Assembly: GCA_019915135.1 (NCBI GenBank)
Contig: JAHLMK010000023.1
Coordinates: 558,001 to 622,000, forward strand
Reading direction: 5' to 3'
DNA: 64,000 bases
DNA from: Strobilurus pachycystidiatus
Taxonomy: Eukaryota > Basidiomycota > Agaricomycetes > Agaricales > Physalacriaceae
The notes under the pieces were generated by a model. It worked only from the letters and a program-made list of their open reading frames with translations. It made no database searches and was not told the origin of the DNA. Below are positions 1 through 11,272 of the stretch, piece by piece. The translations under genes and the position numbers were made by a program. Position 1 is the stretch's first letter; each line of letters begins with the position of its first letter.

Positions 1-636
1 TTTGCCGAGGGAGGTATCATCTCGAAAGCGACGCAGGAGGAGTACGACCTCGTCTTCATGCCATGCACCAATGATGCCAATGAGGGGCTCTTGGGGATGT
101 GGAGACGATGGGCCAGAGAGCGAGCAACAACCATTGGTCATTTCATGGCGCACTCGATGTTTCACAAGAACGGTACGCAAGATTTCATGGACACGATGAT
201 GAAGCCGGAGGATCATAGATGGCTCATTCAATTGGCTCGGGAGGCAGACAAGAGTGGCGAGGAGCGAAAGCGTCGTATTGCTCTGGCAGAGTATATTGGG
301 AAGAAGGCAGCCGACAGGAGAGCAAAGGACGCATCGAATTTAGCGAAGAAGGCTGCCAGGGCGACGGAACTGGCACAGGTTGACCTTGAATTTGACAGAT
401 CAGTGATCTTTGAGATGAAGAAACCGGCCCTTGACAATCAGTTGGATGTCTGGCGCCTGGAGTTCGATGGAATCATGCTCAAGTCGCATGTCCCTAATCG
501 ACCAGACAAGATTGCCGAGATCTATCGCATTCTTGACTTTGTGGAGGCAAACGCGACAACGATGGTGCTGGACGATGAACCTGATGACGGAGACGACTCG
601 ATAAGCGCAGAAGACGATGACATGAATGTCGATTAA
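1..636 (+). CDS. 3' end of an unidentified basidiomycete gene (left edge partial)
   Basis: The reading frame is open from base 1, so the visible 211 residues are the C-terminal part of a longer protein; the stop is TAA at 634-636. The visible start has PCTNDANEGLLGMWRRWARE, followed by a Lys/Arg/Glu/Ala-rich helical stretch (residues about 80-140) and an acidic tail (DDEPDDGDDSISAEDDD). From memory, a CTND.NEG.LG motif followed by a charged helix recurs in large uncharacterised proteins of agaricomycete repeat families, but I cannot assign a function. No signal peptide or membrane segment is seen. It lies upstream of the broken left end of hAT-1 copy 1. Coding status is fairly safe because of the long open frame; identity is open. 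Confidence 0.5.
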   Translation, partial: FAEGGIISKATQEEYDLVFMPCTNDANEGLLGMWRRWARERATTIGHFMAHSMFHKNGTQDFMDTMMKPEDHRWLIQLAREADKSGEERKRRIALAEYIGKKAADRRAKDASNLAKKAARATELAQVDLEFDRSVIFEMKKPALDNQLDVWRLEFDGIMLKSHVPNRPDKIAEIYRILDFVEANATTMVLDDEPDDGDDSISAEDDDMNVD

Positions 637-899
637 TGACTTTAGCTTACTTTACTTACTCAAGACTTACACTGGACTCTAGACTGACTCTGCAACGTGT
701 TTAATCAAAGATTGAAATATATGATATTCCGAGAAACATGAAATATTTGATATTTGACCCACTTGCCATGCCCAGCAACGCTGTACAGGCAGCAGAACAC
801 GTCGTGTGGCGCCAAAGAGGGTGGAACGCGATTGTCACAAGCAAGAGCCACGTTGTGGCTGACTAATCGGATCGGGCTCAAACCGACGATGGCCCACCA
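637..899. other. Non-coding flank between the left-edge gene and hAT-1 copy 1
   Basis: AT-rich 3' flank. It contains a short perfect hairpin (AGCCAC-GTT-GTGGCT near 855-870) and no credible ORF. hAT-1 homology begins abruptly at 900, and no TIR or target duplication is visible here. This is therefore a deletion or rearrangement breakpoint rather than a transposon end. Confidence 0.5.
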
Positions 900-1096
900 C
901 CACATGCAATAAGTTATGACATTGTTCTTCTATCAAGCCATTAACAAAAAAAAAAATTCGAAAGTCCAAGATCACATGTAGTAATAATACAAATATAAAT
1001 CCGCCGGCGGAGCGTAGAGGCGACGAGTATGCGTATCGTAATGGTAGCGGACCAAGAGTCAAGATATAAGTAAAAAAAAGTCTGTAAAGTGTAGTG

Positions 1097-3486
1097 TCAA
1101 TCGCGGAGGCCGTGTGGTACAAGAGGTGGACGTCCAAAGATCTTATAGAAGCATCGAACGTAATGATGGGCCAGGCGGTCTTCGGCGACGAGTTGCTCTC
1201 CAAGGTCCAGCGACCTCTCCCCGAGACACTTTGTCGCTGCTTTGACCGTGGCTGCATCCATCTCGGGAACGCCACGCCACCCTCGCATCACCCGGAACAA
1301 GTCTCCGAATGCCCGTCGACGCTCCGGATGCCACTGCGAGCCGAATCCCTCGTCCTCGATGTCCTTGAAAACGCCGGGGATGAGACTGCTCTCCCAGTAA
1401 CTCATGGCACCGAGTACTCGAAGTTGTCGATCCGCGTGGGAGGAGGCATCCAAGTCGTCAAAGCTTTGGCTCTCCACATACTCTCCCGGCTCCGGTTCCC
1501 CTGCGTCGACATCGACATCCATGACGGCCTCGGCAAAGCCTTCCGGTTTGAGTGTGTAGCAGTGGCGGTCGAGGGTGAGGAGCTCAACGCGGAAATTGAT
1601 CTCGAAGAGCTCCCAAAGGATCTCTTTGCCGATCCGGGGGGGTGGAACTCGATTTTGTTCCAATTCGGTCCCGCGCCAATTAACGAGGGAGTGTCTCAGG
1701 TTGGAGATGTCCACGGTACCCTGCAAAAAGATCAGGAATGATTCCGTGAGTTAGCAATTACGCACTTGAAGACCGCCCTTCTCGATGCAGTCACACAGAT
1801 CCTTCTTCATCTCCTGATGTTGTACCCTCGACCGCCCTTCTCCCTCGCTTGGGTGGAGCTCAATGCCCAGAATTCGCCTCCACGCCATGGCATTCAAAGG
1901 TTCGAAGGCGTCCGACTGCATGCGATAGTGGAGGATGTGCCGAAGCCGGACATAGGCGGTGAACATGTACCCGCGCGTGTGGTCCTTGTCGACGCCAGCG
2001 ATAACGTTGGGATCGGGGAGAGCGTAGCCGGCATTGACACCCTCAGCAGGAATGACTCGCGGCGAATGGGCGGTATCCGCCTTGACGCGACCCAGAGCTG
2101 TCGTCCAACTTCCAACCGAACGGGGCATAAGAGGCGTGTGGACATCAACGAACTTATCGCGTTGAAGGGTAGGCGGTCCTTTCGGCTTGAGGGTAGTGGG
2201 GCGCGGAGGTAGTGGATCTGCAAAGTTCGAGTTAGCTAGGTTAGCATTGAATAGATCAAGACTTACATGGTGTGTGGCTCTGGGCCGTGGATCTCAGACG
2301 CGAAGGTCCTGCAGCGGATGGCAGAGAATCGGGGACGGTGGGAGACGTCAAAGCAGGACGCGACCGAGCCGAATAAGTTCGTTTTTTGGAGGTGGTGGTG
2401 GTGGAAGATGTTGACAACGAAGGAAGAATGGCGACTCCACTCTTGTTGGAGAAGAAGTCGGGTGGTGAGGCGAGCTTTCTGATGTAGTGTGCCATGCCGC
2501 GATAACGTTCGAGAGAGGCAACACTCCCCTCGAATACGATTGGGTGGGGAGGAGTTGCATGGTTGTACGAGACGACGAAGTCCTTGGGCGCATGTCCGGC
2601 GGGTACGTCACCCAGCTGTCGACTCTGACACCCTCTTCAGCACCAATGGGCCGACAGAGCCAGATAGGAACACCGGCCTAAGGATCAGATTAGTGAAACC
2701 CCAGACATCGACAAAAGAGACACATACTCGATACAAACTGTCCGCAATGTCCTTCTGGTCGGTTACAGCACCGACAACATTTCGCACACCAACCCGTTTC
2801 GCAGTCACGTCGCGAAAGATGGCCCGCACTTCGAGCAGCCAAGTCATGCGCGCCTCGACCTCGAGGATGAGCCGCTGGAGCATGCACCACACCATGACTG
2901 CTTCGTCGTAACTGGAAGGTATATCGAGGCGCCCCGCAAGATACTTCATGCGAGGGAAAACGTCTTGCAGGTACGGATCGCTCATCAGCTTGCCCTGGTC
3001 GTCGGTCCCCGCTTGCTTTGTGTTCTCCTCTGCAAGGCGCTTCTTCACTCGCCGCCAATGATCCCTCAAAACATCGCAAAATGGGCGGTCAATGGTACCA
3101 AGACCAGACGAGGCGTCTCCCAGCTTGACGCGCTCGAAATGGGACTCTCCTGGGAGGTGCCACAGGAGTTCGTCTGTATGTTGGAGTTTGGAGGGGTGGC
3201 GGATGAGGGCTAGATGGGCGACGGAATAGTCAAATGGCTGAGGGTGATACAGTGGGTCGTCGTGACCAAAATGTCGGTCCCGAAGCATCATCGTCGTATG
3301 GTCTTCGCGAGGATATGGCGGGAGCTCGATGTACTCGCAATTGGGCGAGGTGATGAACATGCGTTCCGCTTCATCGAAGTAGCCCACTTTGCCCTCGTAA
3401 GACTTGAGCGGGGCGTATCTGACACGTGAAGCGCTGGCGACGGCGGGTGTGGATGATGACGCGGGATGAGATGAGGAGCTGGACAT
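1097..3486 (-). CDS. hAT-1 accessory protein (uncharacterised, 4 exons), copy 1
   Basis: Exons read on the minus strand: 3486-2728, 2677-2267, 2217-1766 and 1720-1097. Introns are 45-50 bases with GT/AG ends. The consensus of the two copies encodes 748 residues. Landmarks are a Ser-rich N-terminus, RHFGHDDPLYHPQPF near residue 70, AGVPIWLCRP at the exon 1/2 junction, a Ser/Thr/Pro-rich linker, GKEILWELFEINFRVELLTL in exon 4 and FYKIFGRPPLVPHGL at the end. The hAT-2 minus-strand gene has the same landmarks in the same order. Copy 1 lacks one G in a G run near 2588 (exon 2), which breaks the frame; copy 2 has that base. I know similar GxPVWxxRP proteins only as uncharacterised agaricomycete proteins. 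The divergent transposase suggests a role in the element's life cycle, which is inference. Confidence 0.75.
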
Positions 3487-3993
3487 GGTGCAGCGAGTTG
3501 ATAATCTAGCAGAATAAGTGTTAGTTTGAACTGCGAATTGGTGGGAGTGAAATACGCACAGAAACGGGAATATTGGTGTGGTGTGTTGAGGCCCGACTTA
3601 ATATGGTCCGCCTCGGCGCCAAAGGAATGCAGTGAACTGGCAATTATAAGTTGGGTTACGGAGATGTCATTGTCAAAGACGCACCTGGCAGCAGGAGGGT
3701 ACAATCTGTTCTTCGGAATATGTCCAGAGCGAGCGCGGTGTTCTGCAATGATGAGAGGTGGGAATGAGTCCATTATTGAACGGACAATGATGCGTAAATG
3801 TACATACCAGATTGTGGGGTGGGCGCGATGGGAGCTGCAGATAGGCGCGATCGAATCAGTTGACGCCCACGCGCCCATACAGGTCAAATAGGAAAGGTAC
3901 GCACCTGGATCAAAATAAGGGCCGCCCTCCGCGCCACCAATAACAGTCCGATCCCGATTGTCCGGAGAATGAGCGTCCGCGGCGGCAAAGTGA

Positions 3994-4501
3994 CAGACGA
4001 TAAGTCTGCACTGGCAATGAGCTGAACTCGGCAATGAGTCGAGTTCAGGAGCTGCAGCGAAGATAATTCGCGCAGCAATGAGAGGAATCGCCACTGGCAA
4101 TAAGTCAGTGACGACGGGCGGCGTCAGCAAGGACAGAGGCGACGGGGCGGGCGGCGGGATGGTGGTGGGCAGAAACCAGAGATGGGTGATGGACCCGATT
4201 AGGACGTCCAAGTCCTGTGCACGCCTTGGCCGAAATGCCGTGCCACCAGCCACAAATTTGTTTGTGGCTGGTGGCACGGCATTTCGGCAAGCTGGACTTG
4301 AAACGTTCGAGTCCCGATCCCTTCTTCAGGCATACTCCCACCACGACCGCCCCGCCGCCCCCTTCTCAACACCTCTTGGCCCGCCACTGACTTATTGCCA
4401 GTGGTGCGTACCCTCACAGCTGCGCGAATTATCTTCGCTGCAGCTTCTGAACTCGACTCATTGCCGAGTTCAGCTCATTGCCAGTGCAGACTTATCGTCT
4501 G
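3994..4501. repeat. ~510-bp imperfect palindrome with perfect 28-bp core, between the divergent genes
   Basis: The left arm (from CAGACGATAAGTCTGCACTG at 3994) is matched in reverse complement by the right arm ending at 4501. The core 4229-4288 is perfect: two 28-base arms beginning GCCGAAATGCCGTGCC around a 4-base loop. The outer arms match over about 110 bases and the middle is diverged. It sits about 500 bases upstream of the accessory gene start and about 400 bases upstream of the transposase start, in the shared promoter region. It could be a foldback/MITE insertion or a regulatory cruciform. Confidence 0.9.
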
Positions 4502-4908
4502 TTGCTGTCGGGTTCGGTTTCAAGGGCGGGAGAATTCTGGGAGGAAGGGCAGCAGGCATTGAGTGACTCGGTGGGAGGATCTGAGTAGGGGCGGGTTAGC
4601 TCGTCCAGCGGCACTTTGCGTGTCAGCGTTGGCAACTCGGTATGTGGCGCACATTGTTACTGGGACGCTCTGATCTATCTTCTAGTTATCCTTTGGCCTA
4701 TCAACGCATCTGTTACCATACACCTCTCTAATCTTTGCGCGCCCTTTGGTATGTTTTTTTTTCACCGCCCGCCTCCGACTTTTCCTGACCTGCACCATAG
4801 GTCGCTCCATTCATTTCCGGACACGTTCATTCATAGACTTCTCGTTCTCATGTATGTATAACCCCCCTCGCGTATCTCTACCTGACTAAACGTACCCGCC
4901 GCAGGAAA

Positions 4909-7900
4909 ATGAAACCCTCCGCCTCCCTATCTTCCCAAAAGAAAACCTCCGCTCCTCGCGCCAAGCGGCCGGCTGCCGGACCAGCTTCAGACGCAGGATC
5001 CGACGCAGAATCCAGCGAAGAGGACCCCGACCCACCACCCGCCGCGAAACGTAAGAAGAAGACGCTTACCGACAAAGCTGCCTCCGATCTCGAAGACGAC
5101 GACACAGCGGCGCCCAGTAAAGTAAAGAAGCGCCCCAAGGCGCGCAAGAAGCGGAAGGCAACCCCCACTCCCGAACCAATCATCATACTCGAAGACGACA
5201 AAGAGGATGGAGAGACTATCTCGTCTGCGCCGGAGACTCGCGCTCAGCAGCGTGTCAAATTGGAGAAAGCAATGAGTAAGCTCTTGTCTGTCTCCCTCAA
5301 GGCTACATACTAATGTCCTCCAGAGGATGCTTCTTGGACGTCCGCCGCTTACAAGCACTTTCTTCCGAAGGAAACCGTTCTTATCCGCTGGATGAAAATT
5401 CGCGGTGACTTTGACTGGTATCAAGAATTCACCTGTCGCTAGTGCGTATCTTTGTTTTGTATCTGACCGGCTGCTAACATACCCTTAGTGACGAGTCCAC
5501 CTATGCGCATCGCAAATGCAACGACTACGGCACCTCCAATCTCCACAAACACATCAATAACTGCCGTGCCAAGAAGACTGCAGATGCTGGCGAGACGCAG
5601 ACGACGGTCGAGGCGTTTGCAAAGGGGAGTACCTTCTCCACTGGCAAGCTTCGGTGGCTGCTCGCCAAATGGGCCGCCGTCAATCATCGTCCATTTCTCA
5701 TCTGCGAGGATGGTCCCTTCCGCGAGATTATCGAGATGTTCGACGCAAAGGCGGCCGCCTTGATCCCGTGCGCAACTACGGTCTCCTCGGATCTGAACGA
5801 GATCGCTCGCATGACCAAGGATGAGTTGAAGAAGTTTCTACATGTGCGTTCATCCCCCGTGCCTTCGAATGGACAATACTCATGATTTCCCTAGTCATTT
5901 GGTGGTGCGCTGCATCTGATCTTTGATGGATGGGCGGCTCCCAACGGCGGGGATGTCCTCGGCCTGCTGGTGGCGTTCTGCTACAAAGGAAAGATGACCG
6001 TAACTGGTCTTGATATGCTCCCGTAAGTATCCTGGTTCAATTCATTCTCCCCTCTCTAACATTCCCCTCAGGCTTAAGAAATCACACACTGGCGACTATC
6101 TCGCCGACGTTGCGTATGACGCGCTTGACTGGTACGAACTTCTTGACAGGGTACGCTGCTTCTCTATTCCTCTGGTCTTGTTCTTACGTTAGTTCGTAGT
6201 TGTTGAGTTCGGCGGGTGACAATGCCTCGAACAACAACACATTCGTGTCGGCCATGAACCTCAAGCTCCCAGCAAACCATATCTTTGGGTCTGACACTCG
6301 CATCCGCTGTGCTGGTCATATATGCAACCTCATCAGTCAAGCCATCTACGGCACCTTCATCAAGACCAAAAAAGCTATCAAAGTCGACGAGCATGCTGAC
6401 GCCGACACCCATCCCGACGAAGAGGATCCTTTCTCACTCTCACGCGAAGAAGCTGAGGAAGATGGCGATCAGGATGATGAAGAGGACGCTGGCGGGAACC
6501 CAACCGCGAGGAGGATGATGAAGACGCCGTCCTCAATAGTTTGCAAAAGGCGATGCAGGATATGGCTGACGAGGAGCTCGACGATATTCTTTTTGGCCTT
6601 GAGGAGCTGCAGGATGTTGATCAGGATGAAATTGCGTATGGGAAGTCCGTCTTGACGAAGGTATGTAACCTCATCAGCGCGCTCATGCCTCACTAATTCT
6701 TGAGTAGTTGTACAAGTTTGGCCGTCGTGTTTGGAACAAGCAGGCCCTCCAGAACGAACTTGCAGAAATGTGCAAAGCGAAGCGCATTGCCGTCCTCAAG
6801 ATGATCCGCGCCGTTGTCACTCGCTGGAACACCCACACCAATGTCATTGCCCGTGCCCTTGAACTTCGCCCCGCCATTGATGCCATGTGCCAGGCTCTTC
6901 GCAAGGGCAAGGGGAAGAAGCAAGCACGCACATTAAAGCGATATGCTTTAGATGAGGAGGATTGGCACTTCCTCAAACAGCTACACACTCTCTCAAAGGT
7001 TTGTTTGTTTTGTTGTCCGTTTAACATTCTCCTCATCCTTTGACAGCCCCTCATAGATATAACGGAACGTATGTCCAAGTCCGCCGTTCCCCTCTTACAC
7101 GACATCATACCTCTCATGGACGCCATGAATACCGATTACGAAGCCGTCATCGCCAATCTCAAGGGTGAATACAGGCTTGCTATTCGCTATGCGGCTATGC
7201 GTGCGCGCGCCATCTTGAATAAGTACTATGCTCTCACGGACGACAGCATAATGCCACGCATGGCAATGAGTACGTCTCTTTCTTTATCCCGGTTCTCAAA
7301 TGCTAACTTATCTTTAGTGTTACGCCGGACAAAAGCTTGAATGGTTCCGTGCTCACAATTGGGAGGTGGAGTGGATCGTAACTGCCTCAAACATCATGCG
7401 CGACACATACAATACGTACTACAGACCCCGCGTCACCACCTCTGCATCTGCCATACCTGCCGCCACTTCCACTGACGAGCCGCTTAGTGCTGTCGAAAAA
7501 CTCCTTCGCGCAAAGCCCGCGGACACCCGATATACTGCTAATCCCGTTGAGGACTGGCTGTCGTCTCCGTGTTTCACATGTTCCGACCCGCTTCGCTACT
7601 TCTACGATCTGCTTGATCCCATTCCCGAGGAGGGTGAACGAGAGATTACACCAGGTGGTGCGTTTGCCCAGATGGCTTGCGACTTTATATCTGCTCCAGG
7701 TACGTTGTGGCCATCCTATGTCTTGCCATTGTTTGATATAATTTGTAGCTGCGTCAACTGATGTTGAACGTCTATTCTCGCACGGTGGTCTTAATGTGAC
7801 GAAGAAACGCCATAATCTCAAGGAACAGACGACGGCAGCGCAGACGCTGATGAACGGTTGGGTCAAGGACGGTCACGTTCCTGTCAACAAGGTTATCAAG

Positions 7901-7960
7901 GTACTCAATGATAAGCGTAAGCGGAAGCGTGATGACCCCGTCGTTACTGACGCTACTTAA
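4909..7960 (+). CDS. hAT-1 transposase (multi-exon), copy 1, frameshifted
   Basis: Starts at ATG 4909 and ends TAA 7958-7960, with about nine short GT/AG introns (for example 5274-5323). The N-terminus is a Lys/Arg-rich and acidic disordered tail. It is followed by a BED-type zinc-finger-like segment (CNDYGTSNLHKHINNC), then the hAT RNase-H-like core: LIFDGWA carries the first Asp, SAGDNASNN the second, and CAGHICNLISQA is the C-x2-H motif. TRWNTHTNVIARALEL comes next, and the C-terminal hAT dimerisation motif is STDVERLFSHGGLNVTKKRH. Relative to copy 2 it lacks a G near 6498 and two bases near 7327-7335, all in homopolymers, so it is either inactive or wrongly called. The product would cut and paste hAT-1 ends. 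The family call is firm. Confidence 0.88.
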
Positions 7961-8039
7961 TCTCGCGCCTGTACAGACATTCTTCATATCACTACTACAT
8001 TACCAGCTAAGACTTTCGTTATATATTCACGGCTTTATA

Positions 8040-8275
8040 TCTACTTGCACCATGTTACATAGCTGATTTTACGTGTATACTCGCCGGGTACCTGCTCTAA
8101 TACTCGAGTAGGGTGATACCCGGATATATATTCATCATACTCGTTACTTACCCATACTCGTACCCGCTTAAGTTGTACTCGGGTAACGGGTATGGGTTGG
8201 GCCAGACTGTGAGTGTGTGAATCCCTTGCAGGTAGGGTATTGCGATACTCGGGTATATACTCGTTGGGGACTCTA
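8040..8275. repeat. hAT-1 copy 1 right subterminal repeats and TIR
   Basis: Several direct and inverted copies of TACTCGGGTA-like motifs (for example around 8090, 8110, 8175 and 8247) precede the terminal ACTCGTTGGGGACTCTA (8259-8275). Such clustered subterminal motifs are typical hAT transposase-binding sites (family knowledge). The base run AACCGTAC (8276-8283) is where one copy of an 8-bp target duplication should lie; its partner is not in the window. Confidence 0.85.
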
Positions 8276-9527
8276 AACCGTACCATCCGCATCAATGGTC
8301 TTGCGGCATGGAGATACAATTACCGTCTTGGTGAAACGGTCAACAACACAATGGATAGCGTTATACCCTTCGCACTCGGGTAGATCTGTGATGAAGTCGG
8401 TGGTGATAGTCCCAAAAGGGCGCTCAGGAATCTCGTTGGGTATAAGGGGAACATGTGCGGATGATTCCTGGGTTTTGTCATCTGACAGGTAGCACAGCCA
8501 TCGACATAATCGCGAACAAAGACAGACATGCCTGGCCACCAGAATTCTCGACTGAGAAGTTCGTAGGTCTTGAAGCGTCCCGGGTGTCCAGGACCGAGAG
8601 AGTCATGGTGCATCTTGACAATGTCTCGACGTAATTGCAGGTCATCGGGAACATAGACCTTGCCACGGAAGAGAACTAGTCCGTCTTCGTAGTTCCATTC
8701 CTGTAGATTTTTGACCAGCGAACGAGGACCATTGCGAAGAATGACTTCTAACGCACCATGGACCTCAGCGTCCTTATTTGGACACTCCCGAATACGTCGT
8801 CGCAGCTCAGCGTCTCCAACGGCTACAACTTCTCCGGGTCTGGTAGCGCGAATTCGGAAAACTTTGGATCAAGGAGGACCCTGTCGGTGTTGTCGTCATT
8901 GACCCCCTCTTTGTGATCCGCACGGCGGGAAAGGGGGTCACTACGGTTCTGAGTACCAGGTTTATGAGTGAGAGTGAAATCAAAGCGAGTGAGGAATAGT
9001 GCCCAGCGAGCCTGTCGCCGGCTGAGTTTCTGCGAGTTGGCAAAATACTCAAGGTTCTTGTGGTCGGTGAGAATGTCAACTTGGTGTGCTGAACCTTCGA
9101 GGTACTGGCGCCAGGCTTCCAGAGCGCGGATGATAGCGAGGTGTTCCTTGTCATGAATGTCATAATTGCGTTGAGGTTCAGAGAGGGACTTAGAGATGTA
9201 GGCAACAGGATGCCATTGGTCGTCGTTGCCTGTTTGGGATAGGATTCCGCCTGTGGCATAGTCTGAAGCGTCTACTTCCACACGATAGGGCTTGTCGGGG
9301 TAGGCATGATAAGACGGACGATGATGACGATGTGAACGCATCTTTAAGTGCCTCAAAGGCCTCTTGACACTCCGGTTTCCAGACTCATGGTTTGTCTTTC
9401 TTGGTAAGATCAAACAGGGGGCGCGCGATCCGAGAGAAACCTTCGATGAAACGGCGATAGAAGTTCCCGAAGCCAAGGAACGATTGGACGTCCTTAACAT
9501 TCCGAGGTAACGGCCATTTGGCGACAC
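8276..9527 (-). pseudogene. pol: Gypsy-1 pol: RNase H and N-terminal integrase, truncated
   Basis: RNase H is recognisable from VEVDASDYATGG, NYDIHDKEHLAI and ILTDHKNLEYF. The integrase zinc-binding part follows in another frame: HPGRFKTYELLSREFWWPGM then YVDGCATCQMTK. The catalytic core begins with TDFITDLPECEG and VVDRFTKTVIV, and the frame ends at the hAT-1 junction (8276). The second Asp and the Glu of the DDE triad, and any chromodomain, are therefore absent. An in-frame TGA near 9386, probably a changed TGG, separates RT from RNase H. The product cannot be functional as read. Confidence 0.85.
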
Positions 9528-10734
9528 CGTCTACCTTGATTGGATCCATGCGAAGTTCGTTGTGAGAGATGATGAGTCCGAGGAATTCGATGGACTCAGC
9601 TTCAAAGGTGCACTTCTCGGGCTTTGCATAGAGATCGTGCTCCTTCAGGCGCTGGAGAACTTGCAAGACGACCTTGCGGTGTTCTTCTAGGGTCTTGGTG
9701 AAGATCAAGATGTCGTCCATGTAGACGACAACTTTGCCGGAGTCAATCAGGTCCTTGAGAATGGTATTCATCATTGCTTGAAACGTGGCAGGGGAATTCA
9801 TAAGACCAAAGAACATCACCAAGGGTTCAAATAGGCCACGGTTTGTCTTGAATGCGCCTTTCCACTCGTCTCCTTCCTTGAGTCGGCAGTTGTTGTAGCC
9901 TTGGCAAAGGTCTACCTTTGAAAAGTAGCGAGCGCCTTTGAGTTTATCGATCAATTCCCCAATGAGCGGGAGTGGATACTCGTTCTTGATGGTGCCTTTG
10001 TTGAGTTCGCGGTAATCCTGAACGGGGCGTAGCTTTCCGTCTTTCTTTTTAACAAAGAAGAAGGGACTCGCCATGGGAGACTTGGAGGGACGTATGTATC
10101 CTTTTGCCAGGTTTTCATCAAGGAACGCGTCGAGCTCAGCTTGCTCGGTTGGGGACAATGGGTAGGTTTTGCATGGTTTTGGTTCGAAACCGGGTTTGAG
10201 ATCAATGGCATGGTCCCAGGGGCTGTGTTGGGGGAGCCGGTCCGATGTGTGCTTGTCAAAGACAGTGAGATAGGCATGATATTGAGAAGGAATACGCTCA
10301 GCGAGAGGACGGGTGTCCTTGGGCATTTGACTAGCTTTGGCAAGTTCCTGTGCCTTGCTAAATCCAGCACGTATTTGAATAGAGGGACCATCAGGAGTTT
10401 GTGGATCTCGCACCGGGCGGGGATAATCATCCCGGAACACTTGAGTGTACATCTGCTCTTCCCATTCTCTTGGGACCTCCACTTCTTCTTCATCGTCCTC
10501 GGTGAATAAGACAACGGGAATTTGAACCCGATTGTAAACGCGGGGTCGGATGCTTCGACGTTGTCCGGCTGTACGCTGGACTGGGACAGGCCGGAGGTTG
10601 CCTTCACGATCCTTCCATTGAACTTGGTAGTCTCGATGGTGAAGACGAGGGTCGTGAGAAGATCGTTTAGTGGGGATGGGAATGCGTTTGGCGTGAGCAC
10701 GTACGTCAGTCACCGGGGGTTGTTGAGGGTGCAA
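9385..10734 (-). pseudogene. pol: Gypsy-1 pol: reverse transcriptase
   Basis: The frame carries a full Ty3/Gypsy RT: the [20 protein letters not shown] region, [23 protein letters not shown] with the first catalytic Asp, [20 protein letters not shown], and the YMDDILIF active site near 9725. The thumb region is [16 protein letters not shown] and [20 protein letters not shown]. Upstream (N-terminal) it is out of frame with the protease ORF; the change lies at a run of five C near 10715-10730, so a base-calling error is possible. It ends at a TGA near 9386. It would copy element RNA into cDNA in virus-like particles. Confidence 0.88.
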
Positions 10735-11201
10735 GAGTTGGGACAGCGAGTGAAATCTATCTGGACACCAGCCCAGTCTATTTCTGGGTTGTGTTCGTCG
10801 AGCCAGTCAGTGCCAAGAATAACGTCGTGATCACCAATGTCAGTGACGTAGAGTTCAATTAACTCTTTGTGATAGGAATGACCGTCTCGGCTATAGATCC
10901 GGATACGCTGGGTAGTATAGTGTCGGACCCAGCCCATGACATTTTCAGTGCCGTCAACGTTGCGAACAGGGAAAGGGGAGGAAAGGGGCATGAGGATGAA
11001 ATGATGCTGGTTTGCATAGCGGGCGTTGATAATGATACCTTCAGCGCCGCTATCAATTAGAGCTTGTGCGACAATTTTTCTGCCGGTGATTTTGCCAATG
11101 AATTCAAGTTCCAGTGTGATCGAGGGTGTCTGTCGGTTCTGGGTGACTGCTGACATTCGAAGTTCTTTGGGATGGGTACGCTCACAGAGGGTTGATAACA
11201 C
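10710..11201 (-). pseudogene. pol: Gypsy-1 pol: aspartic protease
   Basis: This frame contains the retropepsin-like active site ALIDSGAEGIIIN, the flap-side region VRNVDGTENVMG and the C-terminal [17 protein letters not shown] typical of Gypsy proteases. It is in a different frame from RT and ends in a shifted reading at 10710. The enzyme would process the Gag-Pol polyprotein. It is called a pseudogene because pol is not open as one unit. Confidence 0.85.
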
Positions 11202-11272
11202 AGAGAATCGATTGGTAAAATTTGTGACAGAATTGCGTACAGCTCCTCCTAACGTCGGGGTAGGGGAGCGCT

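Larger units (their letters stand above)
900..8275 (+). mobile_element. hAT-1 copy 1 (left end deleted)
   Basis: From 900 to 8275 the sequence is nearly identical to 13434-20807 of hAT-1 copy 2. The right terminus is intact, ending ACTCGTTGGGGACTCTA at 8259-8275. The left 320 bases of the family (left TIR, subterminal repeats and a tRNA-like segment) are missing, with the break at 900. The element carries two divergent genes: an accessory gene on the minus strand and the transposase on the plus strand. Its right end abuts the integrase region of Gypsy-1, so it probably inserted into that element; the matching left flank has been lost. Orientation is given by the transposase. Confidence 0.9.

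Noticed and set aside
1094..1741. 215-codon ORF on the plus strand (and its copy at 13626-14273)
   Set aside because: It is the antisense shadow of accessory-gene exon 4. The minus strand carries motifs shared with the hAT-2 gene and proper splice sites.
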